Assembly: GCF_900128965.1 (NCBI RefSeq)
Contig: NZ_FQUL01000009.1
Span: 1-64,000 of the forward strand
Origin: Ferrithrix thermotolerans DSM 19514
GTDB taxonomy: Bacteria; Actinomycetota; Acidimicrobiia; Acidimicrobiales; Acidimicrobiaceae
Direction: 5' to 3'
Length of the DNA stretch: 64,000 nt
Below, piece by piece: positions 27,445 through 35,464 of the stretch. The translations under genes and the position numbers were made by a program. The notes below the pieces were generated by a model. That model was not told where the DNA came from. It saw only the letters and a program-made list of their open reading frames with translations, and made no database searches. Position 1 is the stretch's first letter. Each line of letters begins with the position of its first letter.

Positions 27445-28041
27445 TCAACTACTATCCCTCCCCCAAGCCTCAAGTAGCTGTAGGTACTCCAAAGTAGTAT
27501 CGACGTCGGTGAGCTTTTTCGCATCTAGTCCACTCTCCCCCGACGCCTCCAAAAGGCACAGATCAGGAAGGCTATCGTACAGCAAAGACCACCTCTTACC
27601 TCTCTCAAGGTCAAAGTTCAACGCTGCTTCGATCCCCACCTTGGAGATGAAAGTACAGCTGTATTGCTTACGGCCGTCCACGACAGGAACAACGCTCTTG
27701 CCGTCGCCGAGTTCAAGGATCGTTATCAAGGTCGAACAATCAATCAGTGGAAGATCGCAGGCGAGCACAAAGACTCCATCCAACTCGTATCTCTCTGCAA
27801 TCCATCTGATACCTTCTACGGTCGCCCTGAGCGGACCACCAAAGCTCTCTTGGTCTTCAAGATGGGGTAGGTTAGTATAGCAACCCCCTACCTCTGCAGT
27901 TACTAACGAGATCTGCGTCAGGGCTCGAGCCGCCACCAACGCCATAGTCAGACCTCCTGGAGTTGCTAGGTTCGCCTTAGCTGCACCCATCCGTGCGCTA
28001 CGACCTCCACTAAGTAGAAGTCCTCCGATGCGCCTCTCCAA
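27445..28041 (-). CDS. mobA: molybdenum cofactor guanylyltransferase MobA
   Basis: A 198-residue nucleotidyltransferase. The GTP-binding signature is GLLLSGGRSARMGAAKANL at the N-terminus and the second conserved block is ACDLPLID with its metal-binding Asp. It attaches GMP to molybdopterin, giving the dinucleotide cofactor needed by the dehydrogenase encoded 75 bases downstream. Length matches the family. It follows the DUF6457 gene by 23 bases on the same strand. Confidence 0.9.
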   Translation of the reverse strand: MERRIGGLLLSGGRSARMGAAKANLATPGGLTMALVAARALTQISLVTAEVGGCYTNLPHLEDQESFGGPLRATVEGIRWIAERYELDGVFVLACDLPLIDCSTLITILELGDGKSVVPVVDGRKQYSCTFISKVGIEAALNFDLERGKRWSLLYDSLPDLCLLEASGESGLDAKKLTDVDTTLEYLQLLEAWGRDSS

Positions 28042-28064
28042 GCCATCCTCCGAAGAACTCTCAG

Positions 28065-28283
28065 TTATGTTTGACTAGCTACAGAAGCCACGATCTCCAG
28101 CGCTTCCTCGGGAGAAAGACCTGCTAATGCAGAGAGCCAACAGACGATCGGAGCCATCTTTCGCTCGCTTGAGTGAGCAGCCACGGAGGCGATACGCAAT
28201 ACGTCCTCGATCTCTTCATCCGAAGGCACCCTAACATGAAATGCGTTGGCAACCGACTTCAGAAACTCATTGGAATCCACCAC
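28065..28283 (-). CDS. DUF6457 domain protein linked to MobA
   Basis: A 72-residue helical protein: FLKSVANAFHVRVPSDEEIEDVLRIASVAAHSSERKMAPIVCWLSALAGLSPEEA. The V-A-H-x3-R-x3-P pattern matches DUF6457, a small domain found next to or fused with MobA in actinobacteria. Here it is a separate gene immediately upstream of mobA. Role unknown; a link to cofactor maturation is inferred from context. Confidence 0.75.
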   Translation of the reverse strand: MVDSNEFLKSVANAFHVRVPSDEEIEDVLRIASVAAHSSERKMAPIVCWLSALAGLSPEEALEIVASVASQT

Positions 28284-28526
28284 CTTGATAGTACCTGCAA
28301 GGGTAGTGGCCTACCGCCGTGCGCTTAGGCAAAACTTAGGTCTAATTCGAACTTTCTATGATCGTCCAGCTTTACGCCCTAACCTCAGCCAATAAGATGA
28401 TCTTTACCATGAAGACGCTTACCATTTAGCTTTATCAACTAAGTCTCTCCGAGGTCAACTCTTCCCTCGAGCCTTCCTTTATCGAAGAGAATTTATTCAC
28501 ACAAAGTCAAGTTCGAAAGAACCTCC

Positions 28527-29771
28527 ATGTTTAAATCTCTAAACAAAGACACTAAGGCGCTGCTGTTATCACGCGTATCTTCAATGGTCGGCTCAACTGC
28601 GTTACCGATCGCTTTGACCTTTGCGGTGCTCGACCGTCACGGGAGCGCTCTTGACGTCGGGGTCGTAGTCGCTGCGTCCGATCTCCCATTTGTTCTTCTT
28701 TTGTTAGTGGGAGGAGTAGTGGCAGATCGTCACAGGAGGCGACTCATCGCTCTCATGTCAGACGGTATTCGGTCCCTGATCTCCCTGTCAATAACTCTTG
28801 TAATAGCGCTTCATATGGACTCTGTTCTCATACTTACACTGCTCTCTGTCCTGTGGGGGTCTGCGCGAGCGTTCTTTGTACCAACGATCGCAGGTATGGT
28901 TCCAGAGGTAACTCCAGCAGAACAACTGCATCGAGCGAACAGTCTTGTAGGAGCATCCACATCACTTGGAAATCTGGTTGGACCCGCTCTGGCGGGACTG
29001 ATAGTCGCAACGATGGGACCGGCTGAAGGCGCCCTCATGGCCTGTGCTGCTTACATCACGTCATCGTTCTTTCTTGCAAGGGTGTCTCAATCGAGAAAAG
29101 ACATCGACGAAGCTGTGACACGAGACAAAAAGCGCGTGTCTTTTCTAAGGGAGATAAAGGAGGGTTACATCGCCATCCGGTCGAAGTCGTGGGCTTTTTG
29201 GACCATCGTTATCTTCGGCGTCGCTCATCTGACCACATTTGGTCCTTTATTTGTTGTAGGTCCCGTAATCGCTGCCCGAGACCTAGGAGGAGCCGCTTCA
29301 TGGGGGTATATCGTTGCGGCAGAAGGCGTTGGGGCTCTCATAGGTTCCTTACTAGCGATGCGTCGCCCACCCAGGCACCCGTTGTTTAGAGCCGATACTC
29401 TCATGCTTTTAGGTGTACCCAGTTTTTTTCTACTCGCACTACACGTCGATTTAATCTACATACTTCTAAGCGTTGCTGTCTCTGGAGTAACACTTGGGTA
29501 CTTTGGCTCAGTGTGGGAGACCCTCTTGCAGAGGAGCTACCCACTTGAGCAGATCTCCAAAGTTAGCTCTTATGACTGGATGGGCTCTACCGCATTACTG
29601 CCACTAGGTGAAGCGTTCGGTGGTGCGGCAGCTGGAGTATTTGGAGAGTCCCAGGTATTGATCTTCGGCGGCGTGGCTCTGCTAACTTTATTTCTCATCC
29701 TTGTCGCTCTACCTTCTACACGTCGGGTTCGATATGAACAAGGTGGTGTTATTCGCTCTGCGAATAACTAA
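28527..29771 (+). CDS. MFS transporter (EntS-like, MFS_3)
   Basis: A 414-residue inner-membrane transporter with about twelve hydrophobic helices. GGVVADRHRRRLIALMSDGIRSLISL is the loop-2/3 signature of the major facilitator superfamily. The N-terminus (LNKDTKALLLSRVSSMVGSTALPIALTFAVLDRHGSALDVGVVVAA) and GNLVGPALAGLIVA resemble enterobactin exporter-like members. The C-terminus WETLLQRSYPLEQISKVSSYDWMGSTALLPLGEA is also typical of this group. Substrate unknown, probably an exporter. It is divergent from the DUF6457 gene, 243 bases away. No Shine-Dalgarno sequence is clear. Confidence 0.85.
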   Translation: MFKSLNKDTKALLLSRVSSMVGSTALPIALTFAVLDRHGSALDVGVVVAASDLPFVLLLLVGGVVADRHRRRLIALMSDGIRSLISLSITLVIALHMDSVLILTLLSVLWGSARAFFVPTIAGMVPEVTPAEQLHRANSLVGASTSLGNLVGPALAGLIVATMGPAEGALMACAAYITSSFFLARVSQSRKDIDEAVTRDKKRVSFLREIKEGYIAIRSKSWAFWTIVIFGVAHLTTFGPLFVVGPVIAARDLGGAASWGYIVAAEGVGALIGSLLAMRRPPRHPLFRADTLMLLGVPSFFLLALHVDLIYILLSVAVSGVTLGYFGSVWETLLQRSYPLEQISKVSSYDWMGSTALLPLGEAFGGAAAGVFGESQVLIFGGVALLTLFLILVALPSTRRVRYEQGGVIRSANN

Positions 29772-29915
29772 ATGCACCATTCTTATAGGCAATTAGTGCC
29801 TTCTTCGACCCTCATTCGTCGTCATGGAGATATATACTTCAATAAGTCTAGGACGTTTATAGCTCGTAGCCAAGGTAAGGCGGCCTCTGAAGGATTCTCA
29901 AGGAGGAAACAGGCC

Positions 29916-29954
29916 GTGTGCGATAAAGCTGTCTTGGGCGAATGCAAACTATGA
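29916..29954 (+). CDS. 12-codon upstream ORF coupled to the Rpf-like gene
   Basis: A GTG start with AAGGAGG 9 bases upstream (29900-29906), the strongest ribosome binding site in this neighbourhood. It encodes VCDKAVLGECKL and ends with TGA overlapping the ATG of the next gene (ATGA at 29951-29954). It contains two Cys codons. It may be a leader peptide or serve to load ribosomes onto the following gene; both are inference. Confidence 0.4.
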   Translation: MCDKAVLGECKL

Positions 29955-31003
29955 CTACACCTGGGTACAATCTGCTCCATGACTTCCAGAGACAGTTCAT
30001 TCTCTCACTTCTGAGGAAGATAGCCGCCGCCGCCTTAGCGACAGCTGTGTTCTTTGCTGGAGTAACCTACGCTACGTCGAAAGTTGCTTCTGCGTCGCCT
30101 AGCGAAAGTGCACTACAACAAGAAGCAGATCAGCTCTCAGCCACCATCTTGGCCCAGAGCTCTGAACTTCACAACCTGGCGGTACAACAGGCGGCTGCCC
30201 AAGAGACTTTGGCTCAGGCTCAAGATGCCGTGTCACAGTCAAAGACCCAGCTCGGAAGCGACCAGGCGGTGTTGCGTCAAGCGATGAGCGCACTAAGCAA
30301 CGCAGCTATCAACGAATTCGTCAACGAAAGCGGTGTGCAGTCTACGGTAGACATCTTTAGTTCCTCAATTCAGAACGCTATGTTGAAGACAGACTTTGCT
30401 AACGTGGCGACAACCAACATCTCGGACTACCTAACGCAAGTGAAGATAGCACAGTCCAAAGTTCAAACGGCTGAGACGGTTCTTCAGGCTAATCTGAGCC
30501 AGGCACAGAACGCTCTCAACACAGTAGAGGCTAACAAGTCCTACATCGAGTCCGAGATCACAAAGGAGCAAAACACCTTGTCTTCGATCAAAGGACAGAT
30601 ACAAAGTCTCGTTCAACAAGCCCTCCAGGCGCAGCTAGCACAGCAGTACAGTACCCCTCCACAAAGCTCCTCGAGCCAAGGGCTTCCAAGTGGAAACGGT
30701 CTGAAAAGCGTCATAGCAGCGGCAGGCGTAGGGAGCGGTTGGGGATCTATTCCTGCACCGCTTGACAGCGCTACATTAGCGGCTCTGCGAGGGTGCGAAT
30801 CGGGCGGCAACTACCAGGACAACACGGGTAACGGCTACTACGGTGCCTATCAGTTCTCAGCATCCACGTGGTGGGCGCTGGGGTTTTCCGGTCTTCCCTA
30901 TCAGGCCCCACCCAGCGTGCAGGACCAAGCAGCTTCTATCTTAGAGCAACGTTCTGGCTGGGGACAGTGGCCAGCGTGCGCAACGATGCTTGGACTGATT
31001 TAG
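29951..31003 (+). CDS. secreted Rpf-like transglycosylase with coiled coil
   Basis: A 350-residue exported protein. The N-terminus carries RKIAAAALATAVFFAGVTYA, a signal/anchor helix. Residues about 45-220 are a long Gln/Ala/Ser-rich coiled coil (AQSSELHNLAVQQAAAQ and similar heptads). After a short Ser-rich linker comes a transglycosylase-like/Rpf domain: LAALRGCESGGNYQDNTGNGYYGAYQFSASTWW, with the catalytic Glu in CESGG. Such domains cleave peptidoglycan and help growth or exit from dormancy in actinobacteria. The coiled coil resembles those of cell-wall hydrolases that need activation by division proteins. The start at 29951 is coupled to a 12-codon ORF; an ATG three codons earlier (29942) is the alternative. 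Confidence 0.88.
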   Translation: MTTPGYNLLHDFQRQFILSLLRKIAAAALATAVFFAGVTYATSKVASASPSESALQQEADQLSATILAQSSELHNLAVQQAAAQETLAQAQDAVSQSKTQLGSDQAVLRQAMSALSNAAINEFVNESGVQSTVDIFSSSIQNAMLKTDFANVATTNISDYLTQVKIAQSKVQTAETVLQANLSQAQNALNTVEANKSYIESEITKEQNTLSSIKGQIQSLVQQALQAQLAQQYSTPPQSSSSQGLPSGNGLKSVIAAAGVGSGWGSIPAPLDSATLAALRGCESGGNYQDNTGNGYYGAYQFSASTWWALGFSGLPYQAPPSVQDQAASILEQRSGWGQWPACATMLGLI

Positions 31004-31048
31004 CTGAAGCTTTCGATATAGACAAAGATCCCAAGTAGGATACCTTCT

Positions 31049-31960
31049 GTGTCCGTAGTCATACCTCCACTTCTATCTTCGATCAAAGAAGAGTTCCCAG
31101 ATCTAGAGATCGAGATATGGGAACAAACAGGCAGAAACACACTACCTAAGACCAAAGACCACTGCAGGTTTTACGTTCCTGGATACATGTCGGGGCGAAG
31201 CTCAATCATGATCTCTAACCAGATGCCGCAGATCGAGGTCGTTCAACTTCTCACAGCTGGAGTCGATGGAGTACGATCTCTCATTCCACAAAGTGCAACG
31301 CTGTGTAACGCCAAGGGGGTACACGACGCTTCAACCGCCGAGCTTGCCGTCGCACTGGCTCTAAATGCACGGCGTGGCCTTGACGGATTTCATAAGAAGC
31401 AGATGCGTGGAGTCTGGCAGCCCAAGACCTACCCTTCACTGGCGGACTCCAAGGTTCTCATAGTCGGATACGGATCCATAGGTGCTGCACTAGAGCGACG
31501 TCTCTTGCCCTTTGAGGTAGAGATAACAAGGGTGACGCGCAGGGCAAGACAGGGAACGCACGAGGTGACAGATCTTTTGAAACTTCTTCCAGATGCAGAT
31601 GTTGTCTTTCTTTTAGTACCGCTGACGCCAGAGACCGAAGGATTTTATAACGCCGCCATGTTTGAGGCGATGAAACCTGGAAGTGTTCTCGTAAACGTCG
31701 CCCGAGGTCCTGTGGTCGATACGAAGGATCTTCTAAACGCGTTGAAGGTTGGGAAGATCTTCGCCGCTATCGACGTCGTTGATCCAGAACCGCTTCCACC
31801 AGATCATCCCCTTTGGACAATGGATAACTGCATCGTCACGCCGCATATTGGTGGTAACTCCACAGCGTTTTACAAAAGAGCCCATCAACTCGTCATGGAG
31901 AATCTTGCAAGGTTCATCTCGCACGAGCCTCTCCTAAATGTAATCTCAGGTGAGTATTAG
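31049..31960 (+). CDS. D-isomer specific 2-hydroxyacid dehydrogenase
   Basis: A 303-residue NAD(P)-dependent dehydrogenase. The Rossmann motif is VLIVGYGSIGAALERRL, and the later signature VLVNVARGPVVDTKDLLNAL includes the catalytic Arg region. The His-Glu part is seen in DVVDPEPLPPDHPLW and TPHIGG. The GTG start has TAGGA about 10 bases upstream. Substrate is unknown: glyoxylate, phosphoglycerate or another 2-hydroxyacid. It starts 45 bases after the Rpf-like gene and may be co-transcribed with it. Confidence 0.88.
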   Translation: MSVVIPPLLSSIKEEFPDLEIEIWEQTGRNTLPKTKDHCRFYVPGYMSGRSSIMISNQMPQIEVVQLLTAGVDGVRSLIPQSATLCNAKGVHDASTAELAVALALNARRGLDGFHKKQMRGVWQPKTYPSLADSKVLIVGYGSIGAALERRLLPFEVEITRVTRRARQGTHEVTDLLKLLPDADVVFLLVPLTPETEGFYNAAMFEAMKPGSVLVNVARGPVVDTKDLLNALKVGKIFAAIDVVDPEPLPPDHPLWTMDNCIVTPHIGGNSTAFYKRAHQLVMENLARFISHEPLLNVISGEY

Positions 31961-32017
31961 CCACGATCAGAGTTGTTCTCCGCAACAAAGCCAACTACCT
32001 ACAACCGCTGCGTGCTG

Positions 32018-33055
32018 CTAAGAAGTGTTGTGAGTGCTGGAAGATAACCCCAGAGCGAAAAGTGTTCCAAAAAGATCGACTGCGGTATCTGGATGCCAAC
32101 TTTCCCACCTTCGCTCTCGATGGAGATCGCCCTCATCCAGCCCTTCTAAGCTAGTCAGCTGAAGAGCTTCGGTCTCTTCGGAGGGGCTGAAACTTGCGAC
32201 CTTTTCTTGCAGCTTTTCAGTAAGGAATGCACCCACCGCTATGGGCTGTCGCTGACCCTGGTTTCTTGTAAGTAGACCTAGTCTGATCTCTAACGGGTTT
32301 ACTTCAACCCCGAGTTCTTCTACCAACTCACGCGCCATAGCAAAGCGCAGTGGATCTCCACTAGCAAAGTCCTCAACACTTAGGTCGCCCCCTGCACTGT
32401 GCGAAAGTAGGCTTGGGTAAAGAGGTAGCCTTCGGCTGCGTCTCGCTGCAGCGAAGAAGAGTCTCCCTGGGGCCACCTCGCCCGCCAAGTTCACATGAAC
32501 GGCTAAAGAGTTGGCAAAGACAGAGTCTTGCAAAGAACGTGCACCTTCTTGCACAAGCCACTCCCTTATTCGACGAGGAACAAGGTCGGAGTCCTTCTTC
32601 ATGAACATCCAGTTAGTAAGGAGGTAGTGGATGTAACCGGTTCTTTGGAACCATAGTGTCACAACACCGCTGTCTATAACATGTTCGTTTTTTTTGCGGA
32701 CGATGTTGACTAAGGAAAATACCTCGCCATTGTAAAGACTTACCCTTCCGTCTTTAGCACCTACCTCCTCAGCCTGAAGGAGCGATACTACAGCATTTAG
32801 GTAGGTGTCTATAAAGTCCCTATCGAAAGCCAAAGAGTAGTTTTGTGACCTTTGAACGATAGGTATCAGCCAATCAATTAAAAGCTCCCGCAACTCCGAA
32901 GACTGTCCCTGAGATAGCTCTAAGCTCTCTCCTTGAGGTTTTACGTACGGCTCTTGATCCAACAGCACAGCTTCATACTGTTGCCCTAAAGTACTGCCCT
33001 TTGCAAAGTAGACCGTCTCTGTCTCTAAGCTAGGGTCAGATCGGCGCCTTGCCAC
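32018..33055 (-). CDS. NUDIX-like protein divergent from the CARF-RelE gene
   Basis: A 345-residue protein, not assigned to a named family with confidence. Residues about 195-290 look like a NUDIX fold: SHSAGGDLSVEDFASGDPL then ARELVEELGV, whose RE-x2-EE-xG core matches the NUDIX box. The upstream part of the box is irregular: Asp replaces the first Glu and the leading Gly is not at its usual distance. The N-terminal 180 residues are helix-rich and unrecognised (IDWLIPIVQRSQNY and similar). The GTG start has AGGAGA 10 bases upstream. It is divergent from the CARF-RelE gene with 125 bases between. A NUDIX enzyme could hydrolyse a nucleotide-type signal, but no such activity is shown by the sequence. 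Confidence 0.6.
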   Translation of the reverse strand: MARRRSDPSLETETVYFAKGSTLGQQYEAVLLDQEPYVKPQGESLELSQGQSSELRELLIDWLIPIVQRSQNYSLAFDRDFIDTYLNAVVSLLQAEEVGAKDGRVSLYNGEVFSLVNIVRKKNEHVIDSGVVTLWFQRTGYIHYLLTNWMFMKKDSDLVPRRIREWLVQEGARSLQDSVFANSLAVHVNLAGEVAPGRLFFAAARRSRRLPLYPSLLSHSAGGDLSVEDFASGDPLRFAMARELVEELGVEVNPLEIRLGLLTRNQGQRQPIAVGAFLTEKLQEKVASFSPSEETEALQLTSLEGLDEGDLHRERRWESWHPDTAVDLFGTLFALGLSSSTHNTS

Positions 33056-33180
33056 CTACCAACTATCTCCTGACCAGATCGATATCATCATCGAGACCAT
33101 CATCCCATGTAGCTCAACAACACTACAGTCTCTAGCCACATCTGGGCACCTATGTATGTGTTGTTTGCTATCGTATTCCC

Positions 33181-34284
33181 ATGGATACGGTAATTACGAC
33201 CTGTGGAATTAGCATACTAACCAACTATGCCAAAGCACAGAAGCTTGTTCTTCCACTCACCGAAAACGCTAATAAACGGGACAAACAAGAGGTAGACAAA
33301 CAAGCAAGTATCGAGATCGAGGAGATGCTTGCATTGATGGGAAAATCGATCAGCGAGCTAGCCACAGACGACCAAGCCTCCGCTGAGATCAACAGCCTGC
33401 ATCTCTACTATCAAGAAAAAAACGATTCACCCAAATCAGATAGACACGTCCTTATATCAACAGATACCTGGCTGGGTAGTGAGGCGACAGAGCTAGTAAA
33501 ACAGGCTCTCTTACACCGGGGTTACGAAAACATCGTCGTCAAGAAGGTCTCGAAGCTCTCCACCGCTAACTTTCGCGATTTCCGTGATGCAGCAGCAGAG
33601 TTGCTAAGCATGCTGATCAAATATCAGGAGGAGGCAAACCACCGCCGAAGTGAGGTCGTGATCAACCTCACCGGAGGATTCAAGTCCCTGCTTATAACCA
33701 TACCATCCTTTGCAGCAGCCTATAAAGTAAAGTGTTTCAACCTCTTCGAGGGGAATAGCTCAATTCTTTGGCTTCCCCTGTTGCCAACCAGATTTGACCC
33801 AGCTGAGTTTGTTCGAGCAAACCTAAATGAGTTCCGCTTATTGAACAGTGAAATCTGCAATACGATACATGAGGACCTCGCCTTTGCAGCGCTCAAGGTC
33901 GCTGACAACGTTTACATGTTGTCCGACTGGGGTGAGGCACTATGGCAAACATACCACCACGACATATACGAAGAAAAGCTGCTAGACCCTCCTATCTCAG
34001 GTATTGTATACGGACCAAAATTCAAGGAACAAGCTGAGGAGTTTGCACGAAAGAGCTCGAAGCTAGCGGAGCTCAATAAAAAGATCGACACCATAAGCTT
34101 CCTTTACCATAACGATAACTCAGGAAACCCAATAGTACTAAAAGGCACCACCATGAAGCCAATAAGGGGGTGCCATGGCGTAAGTACTCATGAGATATAC
34201 GCCTCAAACGACGACGCAACACGGATCTACATGCACATCGAGGGTGGAAAATGGGTTCTAGATACCCTTGGCAAACATCTCTAA
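33181..34284 (+). CDS. CARF-like domain fused to a RelE-like toxin domain
   Basis: A 367-residue protein. The N-terminus MDTVITTCGISILTNYAK and the later VVINLTGGFKSLLITIPSFAA (about residues 160-180) are the two nucleotide-pocket motifs of CARF domains in the APE2256-like group of CRISPR-associated effectors. Residues about 215-270 look like a linker. The C-terminal ~90 residues (ELNKKIDTISFLYH ... MKPIRGCHGVSTHEIYAS ... DATRIYMHIEGGKWVL) resemble a RelE/HigB-type mRNA interferase. This order matches CARF-RelE effectors such as Cami1, which are activated by cyclic oligoadenylate from type III CRISPR complexes. No cas gene or repeat array lies in this window. No Shine-Dalgarno sequence is seen; TGCTATCGT (33166-33174) ends 6 bases before the ATG and could be an extended -10 of a leaderless promoter. 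Confidence 0.72.
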   Translation: MDTVITTCGISILTNYAKAQKLVLPLTENANKRDKQEVDKQASIEIEEMLALMGKSISELATDDQASAEINSLHLYYQEKNDSPKSDRHVLISTDTWLGSEATELVKQALLHRGYENIVVKKVSKLSTANFRDFRDAAAELLSMLIKYQEEANHRRSEVVINLTGGFKSLLITIPSFAAAYKVKCFNLFEGNSSILWLPLLPTRFDPAEFVRANLNEFRLLNSEICNTIHEDLAFAALKVADNVYMLSDWGEALWQTYHHDIYEEKLLDPPISGIVYGPKFKEQAEEFARKSSKLAELNKKIDTISFLYHNDNSGNPIVLKGTTMKPIRGCHGVSTHEIYASNDDATRIYMHIEGGKWVLDTLGKHL

Positions 34285-34306
34285 GACTCCCCCATGCATC
34301 GCTTGT

Positions 34307-35422
34307 CTAGAGGTGAGCCTTTCGCCTCACCAAGATGGCCGAGCCTTTCGCCTCCAAGGAAACCTTGGATCCCAAAGAGACGATATCTAGATCGGAGGAT
34401 CCTTGAATAACTATGAAAGAAGTATCCCCTCTTTCCACCTTTATCTTTACGTTGGACCCCAAGAAGGTGACATCGGTAACTAGATACTCCCCGTCTGAAT
34501 CCGCCCTTATAGTCATAGCCTCCGGACGCACGAGTATCTCCGCAGATCCGCCAGGGGTTGGGGTCTCTTCGCTCTGACGGTAGGGAAAGTTTCCAACCCC
34601 GGGGACAACTGCAGTCTCTTTGTCTAGAAGCGTCCCCTCGAAGACGTTGACGTTCCCCACGAAGCTTGCAACAAAGTCGGTAGCGGGTGCAGAGTACACC
34701 TCAGTAGGCGTTCCAAACTGCTCCAGATTACCGTTGTTCATAACTGCGATTCGATCAGCCAAAGAAAGTGCCTCTTCTTGGTCGTGAGTCACGAAGAAAG
34801 TCGTAATACCCACCTCCCTTTGAAGTTGTTTGATCTGCTCTCTAAGGTTGGCACGGACCTTTGCGTCAAGGGCAGAGAGCGGCTCGTCCAGTAAGAGTAC
34901 CTCCGGCTTAATTGCCAGCGCCCTTGCGAGGGCTACCCGCTGCTGCTGACCTCCAGACATCTGATGCGGATACCTATCGGCCTGCTCAATAAGTCCTACC
35001 ATCTCTAGCATCTCATGAGCCCTTCTTCGCCGCTCGGTCGCAGAGATACCTCTCACCTTTAGACCAAACTCCACATTCGACAGTGAGGTCATGTTTGGAA
35101 AGAGCGAATAGCTTTGGAACACCATCCCTATCGATCGCTTAGACGCCGGAAGTCTCGTCACGTCCTTACCGCCTACATACACAGACCCTGAGTCGATAGG
35201 TTCGAGTCCCGCCAAGGCACGTAAAGCCGTCGTCTTTCCGCATCCTGAAGGACCTAACATCACTACAAACTCGCCTGGCTCAGCCTCAAGGCTAAGACCA
35301 GCTAAAGCAAGAACCGATCCGTATGCCCTTTTTACATTAGAGAGCCTGACAGATACGCCCTGTCCTTTTCCATCGCCTTGCCCGACTTCAGCTTTCACAG
35401 CGGTCTTTGAGGACTCCATCAC
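34307..35422 (-). CDS. ABC transporter ATPase, spermidine/iron/phosphonate type
   Basis: A 371-residue ATPase. Walker A is GPSGCGKTT near residue 58, signature MSGGQQQRVALARAL, Walker B EVLLLDEPLSALD, with the switch His in FVTHDQEEAL. The C-terminal part (from about 260) is a TOBE-type regulatory domain (EILVRPEAM). This group serves importers of polyamines, Fe(III) or 2-aminoethylphosphonate. It is the last gene of a four-gene minus-strand operon after the binding protein and two permeases, 42 bases after the second permease. Confidence 0.92.
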   Translation of the reverse strand: MMESSKTAVKAEVGQGDGKGQGVSVRLSNVKRAYGSVLALAGLSLEAEPGEFVVMLGPSGCGKTTALRALAGLEPIDSGSVYVGGKDVTRLPASKRSIGMVFQSYSLFPNMTSLSNVEFGLKVRGISATERRRRAHEMLEMVGLIEQADRYPHQMSGGQQQRVALARALAIKPEVLLLDEPLSALDAKVRANLREQIKQLQREVGITTFFVTHDQEEALSLADRIAVMNNGNLEQFGTPTEVYSAPATDFVASFVGNVNVFEGTLLDKETAVVPGVGNFPYRQSEETPTPGGSAEILVRPEAMTIRADSDGEYLVTDVTFLGSNVKIKVERGDTSFIVIQGSSDLDIVSLGSKVSLEAKGSAILVRRKAHL

Positions 35423-35464
35423 GATAACACACCCTTACACAAACAAACTAACGAATCAAGATAT

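Noticed and set aside
32018-34284. A CRISPR array or cas genes near the CARF-RelE gene
   Set aside because: No evenly spaced direct repeats and no Cas-like proteins were found anywhere in the window.
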